A stretch of 64,000 nucleotides of DNA from Novosphingobium jiangmenense (GCF_015694345.1 NZ_JADQDC010000002.1:124001-188000), one strand, 5' to 3'. Positions 19,857 to 29,291 are shown, counted from the stretch's first letter. Program-made: numbers and translations. The notes: a model not told the origin generated them from the sequence alone.

Positions 19857-19885
19857 GCTAATAACAGGCGATTCCGGTTTGGCAA
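19857..19885 (-). promoter_or_regulatory. Putative promoter of tRNA-Asn
   Basis: On the minus strand TTGCCA (19885-19880) is followed 17 bases later by ATTAGC (or TATTAG with a 16-base spacer), about 30 bases before the tRNA 5' end. The same TTGCCA box appears before tRNA-Pro. Confidence 0.45.
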
Positions 19886-19907
19886 GCACCTGTTTCGAGA
19901 TTTTTGC

Positions 19908-20687
19908 TCAGACCATGAATTGCTCGGCGAAGATGCGGTCTTCGAGGCTCTGGCCACGGTCGAACATCAGGGTCAGGCGGTGCTCCGGCCAGGCCTTTAC
20001 GCGCACTTCGCGCACGTCGCGGACTTCCTTCTGGTCGGCGACCACGAGGACGGGGCGCTTTACCGATTCGAGCGCCTTGAACACGATCTCGTAGGTGTCG
20101 GGCAGAATCGCCCCACGCCAGCGCCGCGGCCGGAAGGGGCTGATCGGGGTAAGCGCGAGCATGTTGGACGACAGCGGCAGGATCGGGCCGTTCGCGGAGA
20201 GGTTGTAGGCGGTCGATCCGGCGGGGGTTGCCACCAGCACGCCGTCGCAAGCGAGTTCGGGCATGCGCACCTTGCCGTTGACGCTGACCTCGAGCTTCGC
20301 CGTCTGGCGGGTTTCGCGCAGGATGGAGACTTCGTTGATCGCGCAGACCGAGTGTTCCTCGCCGGTGTTGGTCACCGCCGTCATCCGCAGTGGCGAAACC
20401 GAGATCTGCGTCGCCTTGGCAAGCCGCTCCTCGATGCCGCGGCTTGAGCGATACTTGTTCATCAGGAAGCCGACGGTGCCGAGATTGAGGCCGAAGGCAG
20501 GGACCACATGGTCGATATCGAGCATGGTGTGCAGCGTCTGCAGCATGAAGCCATCGCCGCCAATGACCACGGCGGCGTCAGCTTTCTCGAGTGCAACCCA
20601 CTCGCGGCTTTTCAACAGCGTGTCATAGGCGTCCTGCGCACGCTCGCTGGGCGACGCCAGCAGGGCCAGGCGGGTGAAATCCGGCAT
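19908..20687 (-). CDS. nadK: NAD kinase
   Basis: The product has 259 residues, short as in alphaproteobacterial NadK, which phosphorylates NAD+ to NADP+ in the cytoplasm. Diagnostic motifs are VVIGGDGFML (GGDG, about residues 43-46), the NEVSI segment (about 118), and the VATPAGSTAYNLSANGPI loop (normally TPTGSTAY). The last residues run EDRIFAEQFMV. The ATG at 20687 is backed by the conserved N-terminus MPDFTRLALLASPSE. It is divergent from the GGDEF/EAL gene, with about 165 bases between the two starts. Confidence 0.95.
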   Translation of the reverse strand: MPDFTRLALLASPSERAQDAYDTLLKSREWVALEKADAAVVIGGDGFMLQTLHTMLDIDHVVPAFGLNLGTVGFLMNKYRSSRGIEERLAKATQISVSPLRMTAVTNTGEEHSVCAINEVSILRETRQTAKLEVSVNGKVRMPELACDGVLVATPAGSTAYNLSANGPILPLSSNMLALTPISPFRPRRWRGAILPDTYEIVFKALESVKRPVLVVADQKEVRDVREVRVKAWPEHRLTLMFDRGQSLEDRIFAEQFMV

Positions 20688-20851
20688 CGTTGTTCAGGCC
20701 CCCATCGGACGCGGCAAATCGCTTCGCTCCGGAGATATTGGGCAGACCGCAGTGGCGCAATGCACAAAAGCATAGCAGCGGCTGTCGAGCCGACGCGGGT
20801 GAGCCGATACAGGGAACGCTTTGGCAAGGTTCGCGTGCTAGGCGGAAGAGG

Positions 20852-22132
20852 ATGCCCCACCGTTTGACCATGCCGGAAGCCGATCTTGGCCGGGATAGCC
20901 TGACGGGTCTTCCGGGCATGGCAGCGGCAACATCATGGCTGGAGCGCCACGAGCCGGGCTTCATCCACGCCATGCTGGTCGGACTGCACCGGCTGAGTTC
21001 GGTCAATCTCGCTTACGGGCAGGCGGGAGGCGACGTGGCGCTGGCGGAGATCGGGCGGCGGATCGCCGATTTTGCGGTGGAAGAGCTTGGCCCCGATGCG
21101 CTTGTCGCGCGGGTCGGCGGCGGGGAGTTCCTGATTGCCAGCAGTGGTTCGATCAGCCGCGAACGCTGGCAGTGGCTGGCCGAAGCGCTGACGCGTCGGA
21201 TTTCGCGCGCCCTGACGGTGCGGGGCGAGGTGCTGCATCTCGTGCCGCGCACTGCGCTGCTGCGCGGCGTGCCGGACGAGGCCGGGGCGGCGATCATCGA
21301 CAGGCTGGACCAGGCGCTCGGCACTGCGCAGCAGCAGGTGGGTCGGCGGATACTCTGGGCGGATGGTTCGCATCGAGCGCGGGGGCGCAGCGCGGCAAGG
21401 CTTGAAGCCGATCTGATCGGGGCGATGGCGCGTGACGAGATCGAGATCGTGTTCCAACCGCAGTATCGGGTTGCCGACGGAGTGCTGGTCGGCGTCGAAG
21501 CACTGGCGCGCTGGAACCATGCACAGCTTGGACGCATCGGCGCTGAGACCCTGTTCTCCATTGCCGAGCGCGGGGATCATGTGGCGCAACTCTCGCGCCA
21601 TATTGCGCGCAAGGCGCTATCGCTGGCGAAGGATTGGGCCGATCTGTCGCTATCCTTGAACGTTACAGCTCAGGATCTTGCGAGCGATTCCTTTGCGAGC
21701 GAGTTCCGCGAACTGCTGGACGAGATCGGGTTTGCGCCAGACCGGCTGACCCTGGAGGTTACCGAACACGCCCTTGTCGGAGACTTCGGGCGATCTGCAG
21801 CAGCACTGGCCCTGCTGGCTTCAGCGGGCGTGCGCATCGCGCTCGACGATTTCGGCACGGGCTATGCAAACTTCCGCACGCTGAAGGCGCTGCCGCTCGA
21901 TACGATCAAGCTCGACGCTTCGATGATCCGCGACGTGGACAGCGATCCGCGTGACCGGGCGATCCTGACGGCCATCGTGGCGATGGCGCAGGCCCTGGGG
22001 TTGAAGATCGTGTGCGAGGGGGTGGAGCGGGAAAGCCAGCTTGCCGTCCTGCAGGCGGAAGGCTGCGATACGTTTCAGGGCTTTCTCCGATCCGGGCCGA
22101 TCAGCGCGGCAGGGATCGCAGCGCTTCTCTAA
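20852..22132 (+). CDS. GGDEF/EAL protein: probable c-di-GMP phosphodiesterase with degenerate cyclase domain
   Basis: The product has 426 residues from the ATG at 20852 (GGAAGAGG just upstream; an in-frame extension to 20690 looks non-coding). The N-terminal GGDEF-type domain has GGGEF (residues 89-93) instead of GG[DE]EF, and the usual catalytic/metal Asp of the first loop is absent (VNLAYGQAGGD), so cyclase activity is unlikely. The EAL domain looks complete: EALARW (Glu216), LNVTAQDL, EVTEHAL, LDDFGTGYANF, IKLD, CEGVE and FQGFLRSGP. It would hydrolyse c-di-GMP to pGpG. No transmembrane or sensory domain is visible. It is convergent with mfd and overlaps its end by 4 bases. Confidence 0.92.
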   Translation: MPHRLTMPEADLGRDSLTGLPGMAAATSWLERHEPGFIHAMLVGLHRLSSVNLAYGQAGGDVALAEIGRRIADFAVEELGPDALVARVGGGEFLIASSGSISRERWQWLAEALTRRISRALTVRGEVLHLVPRTALLRGVPDEAGAAIIDRLDQALGTAQQQVGRRILWADGSHRARGRSAARLEADLIGAMARDEIEIVFQPQYRVADGVLVGVEALARWNHAQLGRIGAETLFSIAERGDHVAQLSRHIARKALSLAKDWADLSLSLNVTAQDLASDSFASEFRELLDEIGFAPDRLTLEVTEHALVGDFGRSAAALALLASAGVRIALDDFGTGYANFRTLKALPLDTIKLDASMIRDVDSDPRDRAILTAIVAMAQALGLKIVCEGVERESQLAVLQAEGCDTFQGFLRSGPISAAGIAALL

Positions 22133-25100
22133 GCCACTTTCTTCGCCCGCTTGACGATGGCTGCCAAGCCCTTGGTCAGTTGCACCAGACCGTTGAGGCG
22201 CCCTTCTGCAGTACCCCAGGCGCGGGTAATCACGAGCTTGTTGTCGGGGCGCAACTTGGCGACGCCGTTGAGGCGCTCGACATAGCCGATCAGGCCCATC
22301 GGATCGGGGAACTGGTCCTTGTGGAAGCTGACCAGCGCGCCCTTGGGGCCGACGTCGATCTTGGCGATGTTGGCGGCGATGGCCTGCCGCTTGACCTCGA
22401 TCAGGCGCAGCAGGTTCTGCGTCGGACCGGGGAGGGGGCCGAAGCGGTCGATCATCTCGGCGGCCAGTGCTTCCACCGCATCGGGGCCTTCGGCGTCGTT
22501 CATGCGGCGGTAGAGCGCCATGCGCACGGCGAGATCGGGCACGTAATCCTCGGGGATCATGATCGGCGCATCGAGCGTGATCTGCGGGCTCAGCGCCTCG
22601 CGCTCGCGCGCAAGGCCGATGTCCCCAGCCTTGGCCGCGAGAATCGCGTCTTCGAGCATCGACTGGTAGAGTTCGAAGCCGACTTCCTTGATATGGCCGG
22701 ACTGTTCGTCGCCCAGCAGGTTGCCGGCGCCGCGAATGTCGAGATCGTGGCTGGCAAGCTGGAAGCCCGCGCCGAGGCTGTCGAGATCGCCGAGCACCTT
22801 GAGGCGCTTTTCCGCGACTTCGGACAGGGCCATGTCCTCCGGCACGGTGAGATAGGCGTAAGCGCGGATCTTGCCGCGACCGACGCGTCCGCGCAGCTGG
22901 TAGAGCTGGGCCAAGCCGAAGCGGTCGGCGCGGTGGATGACGATGGTGTTGGCCGAGGGAATGTCGATGCCGCTTTCGACGATGGTGGTCGAAAGCAGGA
23001 CCTCGTACTTCTTTTCATAGAACGCGCCCATGCGGTCCTCGACCTCGGTCGGGCTCATCTGGCCGTGCGCGGTGACGAAGCGGACTTCGGGGACGTTGAG
23101 GCGCAGCCATTCCTCGAGATCGGGCATGTCGGCAATGCGGGGGACGACGATGAAGCTCTGCCCGCCGCGCTGGTGTTCGCGCAGCAGCGCCTCGCGCATC
23201 ACCATGTCGTCCCACGGCATGACATAGGTGCGTACGGCGAGGCGGTCGACCGGCGGGGTCTGGATCGTGGACAGCTCGCGCAGGCCCGACATTGCCATCT
23301 GCAGAGTGCGGGGGATCGGCGTGGCGGTGAGGGTGAGGACGTGGACGTCCGCCTTCAGCTCCTTGAGCTTTTCCTTGTGGGTCACGCCAAAGCGCTGTTC
23401 CTCGTCGACGATGACGAGGCCGAGGCGCTTGAACTCCACCGACTTGGACAGGAGGGCGTGGGTGCCGATGACGATATCGACCTTGCCGCTGGCAAGGCCT
23501 GCCTTTGTCTCTGCAGCTTCCTTGGCAGGGACGAGGCGCGAGAGGCGGCCGATTTCGAGCGGGAAACCGTTGAAGCGTTCGACGAAGTTCGCGTAGTGCT
23601 GGCGCGCGAGCAGCGTGGTCGGGGCAATGACGGCAACCTGCACGCCCTGCATGGCCGCGACGAAGGCGGCGCGCAGGGCAACCTCGGTCTTGCCGAAGCC
23701 GACATCGCCGCAGACGAGGCGGTCCATCGGCTTGCCTTCCGACATGTCGCCCAGAACATCATCAATCGCGCGTTCCTGGTCCTCGGTCTCGTCCCATGGG
23801 AAGCGGTCGACGAAGGGGCCGTAGCTGGCGGGGTCCACCGGCAGTACCGTGCCCTGGCGCAAAGCGCGCTGGGCGGCGGTGGCCATGAGATGGCCGGCCA
23901 TTTCCAGAATGCGCTCACGCATGCGCGCCTTGCGGCGCTGCCAGGCTTCACCGCCGAGCTTGTCGAGCGCAACGCCTTCGGCATCGGAGCCATAGCGCGA
24001 AAGGACGTCGAGATTTTCGACCGGGATGTAGAGCTTGTCGCCGCCCGAGTATTCGAGCTGGACGCAATCGTGCGGGGAATCTCCCACGCCGATCGCTTCG
24101 AGGCCGAGGTAGCGGCCGATGCCGTGGTCCATGTGGACGACGAGATCGCCGGGGGTGAGCGCGGAGAGTTCGGCAAGGAACGCGTCGGCGTCCTTGCGCT
24201 TCTTCTTGCGGCGGACAAGGCGGTCGCCAAGGATGTCCTGCTCGGTCAGCAGTTCCAGATCGTCGTTGGCGAAGCCCTGTTCGAGCGGGAGGACGACTGC
24301 GGCGGGTTTGCCGGATGCGGCGAGGCCGAGGGCTTCCTGCCAGGTTTCGGCCATCTGGGGTGTGAATTTGCCCGCCTCGGCCAGCAACGACGCGAGGCGT
24401 GAGCGGGAGCCTGCGGTGTAGGCAGCGATGATCGGCTTCTTGCCGCGCGTGCCCAGTGCCGAAATGTACTTGGCAGCAGCTTCGTAGATGTTGGTGCCGC
24501 CTGAGGTGGCTGCGGCGCGCTCGGGCGTGAAATCGTGGCTGGAGCTGAAGCCGAAGTCCACGACCTGCTTCGATTCCGGCTCGGCGAAGATGGTGGTGCG
24601 GTGGACCGGCCAGCCTGCGAGCGCGCGGTCGAACTCGTCGCGTGACAGGTAAAGCGCGGTTTCGGACAGCGGACGGTAGCTGCCGGGGGCCTTGGACGAG
24701 GAATCGAGGCGCGACTGGTGGTAGTCGGCGATATCGGCGACGCGCTGTTCGGCGGCCTTGATCGCGGTCGTGTCGATCAGGACGAGGTCGTCTTCGGCCA
24801 GATGGTCGAACAGCGTGGCAAGGCGGTCTTCGAACAGCGGCAGCCAATGCTCCATGCCGGCAAGGCGGCGGCCGTCGGTGATCGCCTGATAGAGCGGGTC
24901 GCCGGTGGCGTTGGCGCCGAACAATTCGCGATAGCGGCTGCGGAAGCGCTTGATGCTGTCGTCGTCGAGCAGGGCCTCGCTGGCGGGTAGCAGCAGGTGG
25001 GTCTCGACCGGCTGCACCGAACGCTGCGTGTTCGGATCGAACAGGCGCAGGGTTTCGAGTTCGTCGCCGAAGAAATCGAGGCGCAGGCCGTGATCGAGGC

Positions 25101-25623
25101 CGGAGGGGTAGATGTCGAAGACGGAGCCGCGCACGGCGTATTCACCGGCATCGACCACCGTATCGGTGCGCGAATAGCCCTGTCGCTGCAGGAGCGCGAT
25201 CAGGCTCTCGCGGCCGATCTCGGTGCCGGGAGAGAGCAGGCGGGTGGATTCGCGGATGCGGAAAGGCGTCAGGACGCGCTGGAGCGCGGCGTTGATCGTC
25301 GTGACGAAAAGCTGCGGGCCGGACCGCTTGCGCTGCAGGCGCTGAAGTGCGGCGAGGCGGCGGGCGCTTACTGACAGCGCGGGTGAGGCTCGGTCGAACG
25401 GCAGGCAGTCCCATGCCGGGAAGTCGATGACCTCGAGGTCGGGTGCGAAGAAGGCGGCGCTTTCGACGATCGCGCGCATCGCGGCTTCATCGGGCGCGAT
25501 GAAGATGGCGCGGCCTTTCGCGGCGCGGGCGAGATCGGCCAGCACGAGCGGCTGTGCTCCGCGCGCGACGGAGGACAGGGTGAGCGGTGTCTTGGCCGAG
25601 AGGATGCGAGCGAGATCGGACAT
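22129..25623 (-). CDS. mfd: Mfd, transcription-repair coupling factor
   Basis: The product has 1,164 residues, normal for Mfd, the ATP-dependent translocase that removes RNA polymerase stalled at lesions and recruits UvrA. It has an N-terminal UvrB-like module, an RNAP-interaction domain (GDLVVHMDHGIGRYLG), then RecG-like motor domains with VCGDVGFGKTEVALRAAF (Walker A near residue 635) and DEEQRFGVTHKEKLK (near 740), LTATPIPRTLQMAMSG, and a TRCF C-terminal domain. Gene order sdhE-mfd with divergent recG nearby is common in alphaproteobacteria. Confidence 0.98.
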   Translation of the reverse strand: MSDLARILSAKTPLTLSSVARGAQPLVLADLARAAKGRAIFIAPDEAAMRAIVESAAFFAPDLEVIDFPAWDCLPFDRASPALSVSARRLAALQRLQRKRSGPQLFVTTINAALQRVLTPFRIRESTRLLSPGTEIGRESLIALLQRQGYSRTDTVVDAGEYAVRGSVFDIYPSGLDHGLRLDFFGDELETLRLFDPNTQRSVQPVETHLLLPASEALLDDDSIKRFRSRYRELFGANATGDPLYQAITDGRRLAGMEHWLPLFEDRLATLFDHLAEDDLVLIDTTAIKAAEQRVADIADYHQSRLDSSSKAPGSYRPLSETALYLSRDEFDRALAGWPVHRTTIFAEPESKQVVDFGFSSSHDFTPERAAATSGGTNIYEAAAKYISALGTRGKKPIIAAYTAGSRSRLASLLAEAGKFTPQMAETWQEALGLAASGKPAAVVLPLEQGFANDDLELLTEQDILGDRLVRRKKKRKDADAFLAELSALTPGDLVVHMDHGIGRYLGLEAIGVGDSPHDCVQLEYSGGDKLYIPVENLDVLSRYGSDAEGVALDKLGGEAWQRRKARMRERILEMAGHLMATAAQRALRQGTVLPVDPASYGPFVDRFPWDETEDQERAIDDVLGDMSEGKPMDRLVCGDVGFGKTEVALRAAFVAAMQGVQVAVIAPTTLLARQHYANFVERFNGFPLEIGRLSRLVPAKEAAETKAGLASGKVDIVIGTHALLSKSVEFKRLGLVIVDEEQRFGVTHKEKLKELKADVHVLTLTATPIPRTLQMAMSGLRELSTIQTPPVDRLAVRTYVMPWDDMVMREALLREHQRGGQSFIVVPRIADMPDLEEWLRLNVPEVRFVTAHGQMSPTEVEDRMGAFYEKKYEVLLSTTIVESGIDIPSANTIVIHRADRFGLAQLYQLRGRVGRGKIRAYAYLTVPEDMALSEVAEKRLKVLGDLDSLGAGFQLASHDLDIRGAGNLLGDEQSGHIKEVGFELYQSMLEDAILAAKAGDIGLAREREALSPQITLDAPIMIPEDYVPDLAVRMALYRRMNDAEGPDAVEALAAEMIDRFGPLPGPTQNLLRLIEVKRQAIAANIAKIDVGPKGALVSFHKDQFPDPMGLIGYVERLNGVAKLRPDNKLVITRAWGTAEGRLNGLVQLTKGLAAIVKRAKKVA

Positions 25624-25650
25624 GGCAGGCTTAACGCGCGAAGCTCGAAA

Positions 25651-25932
25651 TCAGCGCGGGATTTCGACGTAATCGAGCTTGCGCATGGCGTCCATCATCG
25701 GCCCCTCGTACTTCGCAGGGACAGGCTGGGTGCCGAGAGCCCACGCCATGATCTCGACATCGTCTTCCTCGATCAGCTCTTCGAACCAGGCGACTTGCTC
25801 GGGCGTCCACGACGCGTGATAGCGGTCGAAGTAGCAGCCGATCATGTAATCGGCCTCGCGCGTGCCGCGATGCCAGGCGCGGAAGTGGATGCGGCGGAGG
25901 CTTTCAGGCGTGGCGGGGGCGGGCTCGGTCAT
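25651..25932 (-). CDS. sdhE: SdhE, FAD assembly factor for succinate dehydrogenase
   Basis: The product has 93 residues of the DUF339/SdhE family. It contains the family signature as RAWHRGTREADYMIGCYFD (RGxxE motif, flavinylation helper) and the helical WFEELIEEDDVEIMAW segment. It promotes covalent FAD attachment to SdhA in the cytoplasm. It ends 28 bases before the mfd start on the same strand, so the two are likely cotranscribed. Confidence 0.95.
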   Translation of the reverse strand: MTEPAPATPESLRRIHFRAWHRGTREADYMIGCYFDRYHASWTPEQVAWFEELIEEDDVEIMAWALGTQPVPAKYEGPMMDAMRKLDYVEIPR

Positions 25933-26047
25933 GGCTTGCCGTTAGGCTGATCGGCCCGGCGAAACAAGGGTGCAGGCCCCATGCCAAAGGGCATCCCGGC
26001 GCCGTCCTTCCCCCGCGCCGGAATGCCCCATCGCTTGACCGCGCGCG

Positions 26048-26434
26048 TTACTTGCCCCGCAGCGCCGCGATGATGTCGTTCGGTTGACGACCGACCATGT
26101 CCTTGGCCAGTTCCTTGATCATGGCGTGCTGGGTCGCCTTGCTGAGCGCGTGGCGCAGTTCGCCCAGTGCGCGGGGCGGGGCGATCAGCACGATCTGGGC
26201 GATCTTGTGCGCCTGCACCTGCCGGTTGAGCCAATCGGCCACGGCAGCGCAATGGGCGGTCTCGTCCTGCTGGTGAGGCGATGCGTGGCTGCCGCCGCTG
26301 GAATGGTTGTGTTCGACGAGCGCGGGGGTTTCCATCACCGCCAGTTCGGGCGCGGCTTCGGTCCCGGCGTTGCGGTAGAGTTCCCATGCCTTGCCATCGA
26401 CGACGGCAATGACGGTTCCGTGTGGGATCAGCAT
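26048..26434 (-). CDS. Host-attachment (AtsE-like) family protein
   Basis: The product has 128 residues from the ATG at 26434, which has CAGGAG 8-9 bases upstream. The sequence MLIPHGTVIAVVDGKAWELYRN, a His-rich middle (HNHSSGGSHASPHQQ), then FVADWLNR-like and IVLIAPPRALGELRHALS...MIKELAKDM matches the family named protein required for attachment to host cells (PF10116), related in fold to release-factor-like eRF1 domains. The biochemical role is unknown. It is divergent from recG. The family call rests on overall pattern, not a single motif. Confidence 0.8.
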   Translation of the reverse strand: MLIPHGTVIAVVDGKAWELYRNAGTEAAPELAVMETPALVEHNHSSGGSHASPHQQDETAHCAAVADWLNRQVQAHKIAQIVLIAPPRALGELRHALSKATQHAMIKELAKDMVGRQPNDIIAALRGK

Positions 26435-26577
26435 CTGAGGCTCCTGTTCTCGTTGACTGCGAGAGGACTCAAGCACCGGGAAGCAGGTGCAACCATGCGC
26501 TGGGTCAAAATTGGCCGTGAATTTCGCAGGGCGTGGCATTGGCGAAAGCCGGCCTTGCAGCCTATGTCGGGCAGACC

Positions 26578-28635
26578 ATGCGTCCCGACCTGCTCAATCC
26601 CCTCTTTGCCGAAAGTTCGAGCCTGAAAGGCGTCGGGCCGGGACTGGCGCGCCCGCTCGACAAGCTCGGCCTGACGCGGGTCAAGGACATTGCCTATCAT
26701 CTGCCGGATCGCTGGGTGTTGCGGCGGGCGGTTGCCAATCTCGATGAGGCAGGCCTTGGTGAGCAGATCGTCCTGCCGCTGACGGTGCGCGATTACCGGC
26801 AGTCGGCCGGGCGTGGGCCGTTCCGGGTGATGGCCGAGGATGCCGTGGGCAATTACGTGGCGCTGACCTACTTCGGGCGGGCGGCCTATACGGCGAAGAA
26901 GCAGCTACCGCTGGGCGAGAAGCGCTGGGTTGCGGGCAGGCTCGACCAATTCGGGCAGACCTGGCAGATCGTCCATCCGGATCATGTCAGCGAAGACAGC
27001 GCCGGTATGCTCGGACAGTTGAACGAGCCGGTCTATCCGCTGTCGGAGGGACTGACGCAGGGGCGGGTGCAGGCGCTGGTGGCGCAATCGCTGGCGCATC
27101 TGCCGAAGCTGCCGGAGTGGATCGAGCCGGGACTGCTGGCGCGGATGGACTGGCCTGCCTGGCACCATGCCTTACCGGCTGCGCACAAGGCTGCGAACAA
27201 GTTGGCCAAGGACCGGCTCGCATATGACGAACTGCTGGCCAACAGCCTTGCACTGATGCTGGTGCGCGAAAGCAACCGCGCCAAGAAGGGCACGCCGCTG
27301 CATGGCGATGGACGGCTGCGAGCCAAGCTCAACCTCCCGTTCGAGCTGACAGGGGCGCAGAAGCGATCAATTGCCGAAATCGAGAGCGACATGGCGCAGG
27401 GCGCGCCGATGCTGCGGCTGCTGCAGGGCGATGTCGGCTCGGGCAAGACGGCGGTGGCGCTCAACGCGATGCTGATCGCGGTGGAGGCTGGCGGGCAGGC
27501 GGCCTTGCTGGCGCCGACCGAAATCCTGGCGCGCCAGCACTTCGAGACGCTGAACAAGATGGCCGCTGGCACCGGCGTGACCATCGCGCTGCTGACCGGG
27601 CGGGACAAGGGCAAGGCGCGCGAATCGATCCTGATGGGCTTGCTCGATGGATCGATCGACATTTGCGTCGGGACACATGCGATCTTTCAGGAGGCTGTGG
27701 CCTATCGCAATCTCGCACTGGTGGTGATCGACGAACAGCACCGCTTCGGCGTGGGACAGCGTCTGATGCTGACGCAGAAGGCGCGGCGGACGCCGCACTG
27801 CCTTGCGATGACGGCAACGCCGATCCCGCGCACGCTGACCCTGGCGCAGTATGGCGAGATGGACGTCTCGCGGCTCGACGAGATGCCGCCCGGGCGTCAG
27901 GCCATCGACACGCGGGTGATCTCGACCGAGCGTATCGCCGATGTTGTGGAAGGGGTGGCGCGGCACATTGCCAAGGGGGCGCAGGCCTATTGGGTCTGCC
28001 CGATGGTGCGCGAACTGGAGACCGAGGACATTGCCGCGGCCGAGGCGCGTTACGCAGCGCTGAAAGAGCGGTTTGGCGATACCGTGGTCATGGTCCACGG
28101 CCAGTTGCGGCCCGAGGTCAAGGACGCAGGCATGGAGCGCTTTGCCCGGGGCGAGGCGCAACTGCTGGTGGCGACGACGGTGATCGAAGTCGGCGTCGAC
28201 GTGCCGAACGCGACGCTGATGGTGATCGAGCAGGCCGAGCGCTTCGGTCTGGCCCAGCTGCACCAGTTGCGCGGGCGTGTGGGGCGGGGAAGCCAGCAAT
28301 CGACTTGCCTGCTGCTGCGCGGCGAGGCGCTGTCCGAGACCGGGCGCGAACGTCTGGCGCTGATGCGCGAGACGCAGGATGGGTTCAGGCTGGCGGAAGA
28401 GGACTTGCGCTTGCGCGGCGGCGGAGAACTGCTGGGCACGCGGCAGTCCGGCGACACCCCGTTCAAGGTTGCGGACTTCGAGCAGATCGCGCGGTTGCTA
28501 CCTCTTGCGCATGATGATGCGCGGTTGCTGATGGAGCGTGACGGCGGACTGTCTTCGCCGCGGGGCGAGGCAGCGCGAGTCCTGCTCTATCTGTTCGAGC
28601 GCGATTGGGGCGTGCAGCTACTCAGAGGCGGATAG
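26578..28635 (+). CDS. recG: RecG, ATP-dependent branched-DNA helicase
   Basis: The product has 685 residues from the ATG at 26578; an in-frame ATG at 26533 would add 15. RecG regresses stalled forks and migrates Holliday junctions. The N-terminal wedge OB domain (about 50-160) is followed by the motor: LLQGDVGSGKTAVALNAM (Walker A, about residue 290), DEQHRFGVGQR (motif II, about 384), AMTATPIPRTL, VIEVGVDVPNA, and QLHQLRGRVGRG. The C-terminal TRG-like segment contains LRLRGGGELLGTRQSG. Length and motifs are normal. Confidence 0.98.
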   Translation: MRPDLLNPLFAESSSLKGVGPGLARPLDKLGLTRVKDIAYHLPDRWVLRRAVANLDEAGLGEQIVLPLTVRDYRQSAGRGPFRVMAEDAVGNYVALTYFGRAAYTAKKQLPLGEKRWVAGRLDQFGQTWQIVHPDHVSEDSAGMLGQLNEPVYPLSEGLTQGRVQALVAQSLAHLPKLPEWIEPGLLARMDWPAWHHALPAAHKAANKLAKDRLAYDELLANSLALMLVRESNRAKKGTPLHGDGRLRAKLNLPFELTGAQKRSIAEIESDMAQGAPMLRLLQGDVGSGKTAVALNAMLIAVEAGGQAALLAPTEILARQHFETLNKMAAGTGVTIALLTGRDKGKARESILMGLLDGSIDICVGTHAIFQEAVAYRNLALVVIDEQHRFGVGQRLMLTQKARRTPHCLAMTATPIPRTLTLAQYGEMDVSRLDEMPPGRQAIDTRVISTERIADVVEGVARHIAKGAQAYWVCPMVRELETEDIAAAEARYAALKERFGDTVVMVHGQLRPEVKDAGMERFARGEAQLLVATTVIEVGVDVPNATLMVIEQAERFGLAQLHQLRGRVGRGSQQSTCLLLRGEALSETGRERLALMRETQDGFRLAEEDLRLRGGGELLGTRQSGDTPFKVADFEQIARLLPLAHDDARLLMERDGGLSSPRGEAARVLLYLFERDWGVQLLRGG

Positions 28636-28645
28636 GCTGGACGGG

Positions 28646-28680
28646 TTGGGGCGGCGCAAAAAGGGGGAAAAGCGCCGCCC
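28646..28680. terminator. GC-rich hairpin between convergent recG and the PRC-like gene
   Basis: GGGCGGCGC and GCGCCGCCC form a 9-bp stem around an A/G-rich loop, between two convergent stops. There is no T tract directly after it on either strand, so its action as a terminator is only likely by position. Confidence 0.4.
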
Positions 28681-28694
28681 GCTCCCTGAATGGC

Positions 28695-29291
28695 TTACTT
28701 GCCGGCAGGCTTTGCGGCGCCCGCACTGGCGCTCTTTTCAGCGCTCTTGGTGGCGTCGGCAAAGCCTTGGGCGGTCATGCCGATCATCAGGCCCGAAGCA
28801 CCCTTGGCGACCGAGGTCTTCGGCAGCTTCACTCGGACGGCTCCGGCATCGAGCACGAATTCGGTGTCGGTCACTTCGGCAACCTTGCCGAGCTGGGTAG
28901 TGCCGTCGGAGGCATAGACCGGCGCATCGGCGACGATGGCAGCGGCAGTTTCGGCCTTGGCCGCAGCGGCAGCCTTTTCGGCAGCAGCATCAAGTTCGAC
29001 CTTGGTCATGCCGAGAACCGGGCCCTTGGGACCTGTGCCAAGCGCCGTCAGTGCGAGGGTGGCGGTGTTCTTGCCGGTGTCGATGACGAAGTTGGGCGCG
29101 TTCACGCTCTTGATCTTGCCGACTTCGGCGCCGCTGGCATCGTAGACGGTAGCACCGACAGACGGGGTCGCAGCGGTGGCTGTAGCGGTTGCGGTGGTAT
29201 CGGTGCCGGCAGCCGCCTCTTGTGCGTTTGCTGCGGTTGCAAAGGGGATGGAAGCGACGAGAAGGGCAACGGTGAGATTGCGGATTTTCAC
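28695..29291 (-). CDS. Exported protein with two PRC-barrel-like repeats
   Basis: The product has 198 residues. The GTG at 29291 (AGGA upstream) begins a signal peptide, KIRNLTVALLVASIPFATAANA. The mature protein has an Ala/Thr-rich linker and two related halves: GATVYDASGAEVGKIKSVN...FVIDTG...LALTALG and APVYASDGTTQLGKVAEVT...FVLDAG...VKLPKTS. The pattern V[YA].DG..[LV]GK[IV]..V...FV.D.G is that of PRC-barrel domains. An Ala/Lys-rich helix joins them and another ends the chain (KSAEKSASAGAAKPAGK). Periplasmic or surface location; function unknown. The frame stays open upstream across thyA, but that part is antisense shadow. Confidence 0.8.
   Translation of the reverse strand: MKIRNLTVALLVASIPFATAANAQEAAAGTDTTATATATAATPSVGATVYDASGAEVGKIKSVNAPNFVIDTGKNTATLALTALGTGPKGPVLGMTKVELDAAAEKAAAAAKAETAAAIVADAPVYASDGTTQLGKVAEVTDTEFVLDAGAVRVKLPKTSVAKGASGLMIGMTAQGFADATKSAEKSASAGAAKPAGK

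Noticed and set aside
22012..24402. 796-codon open frame antisense to mfd
   Set aside because: Shadow of mfd; composition typical of reverse-strand frames and no recognisable domain.
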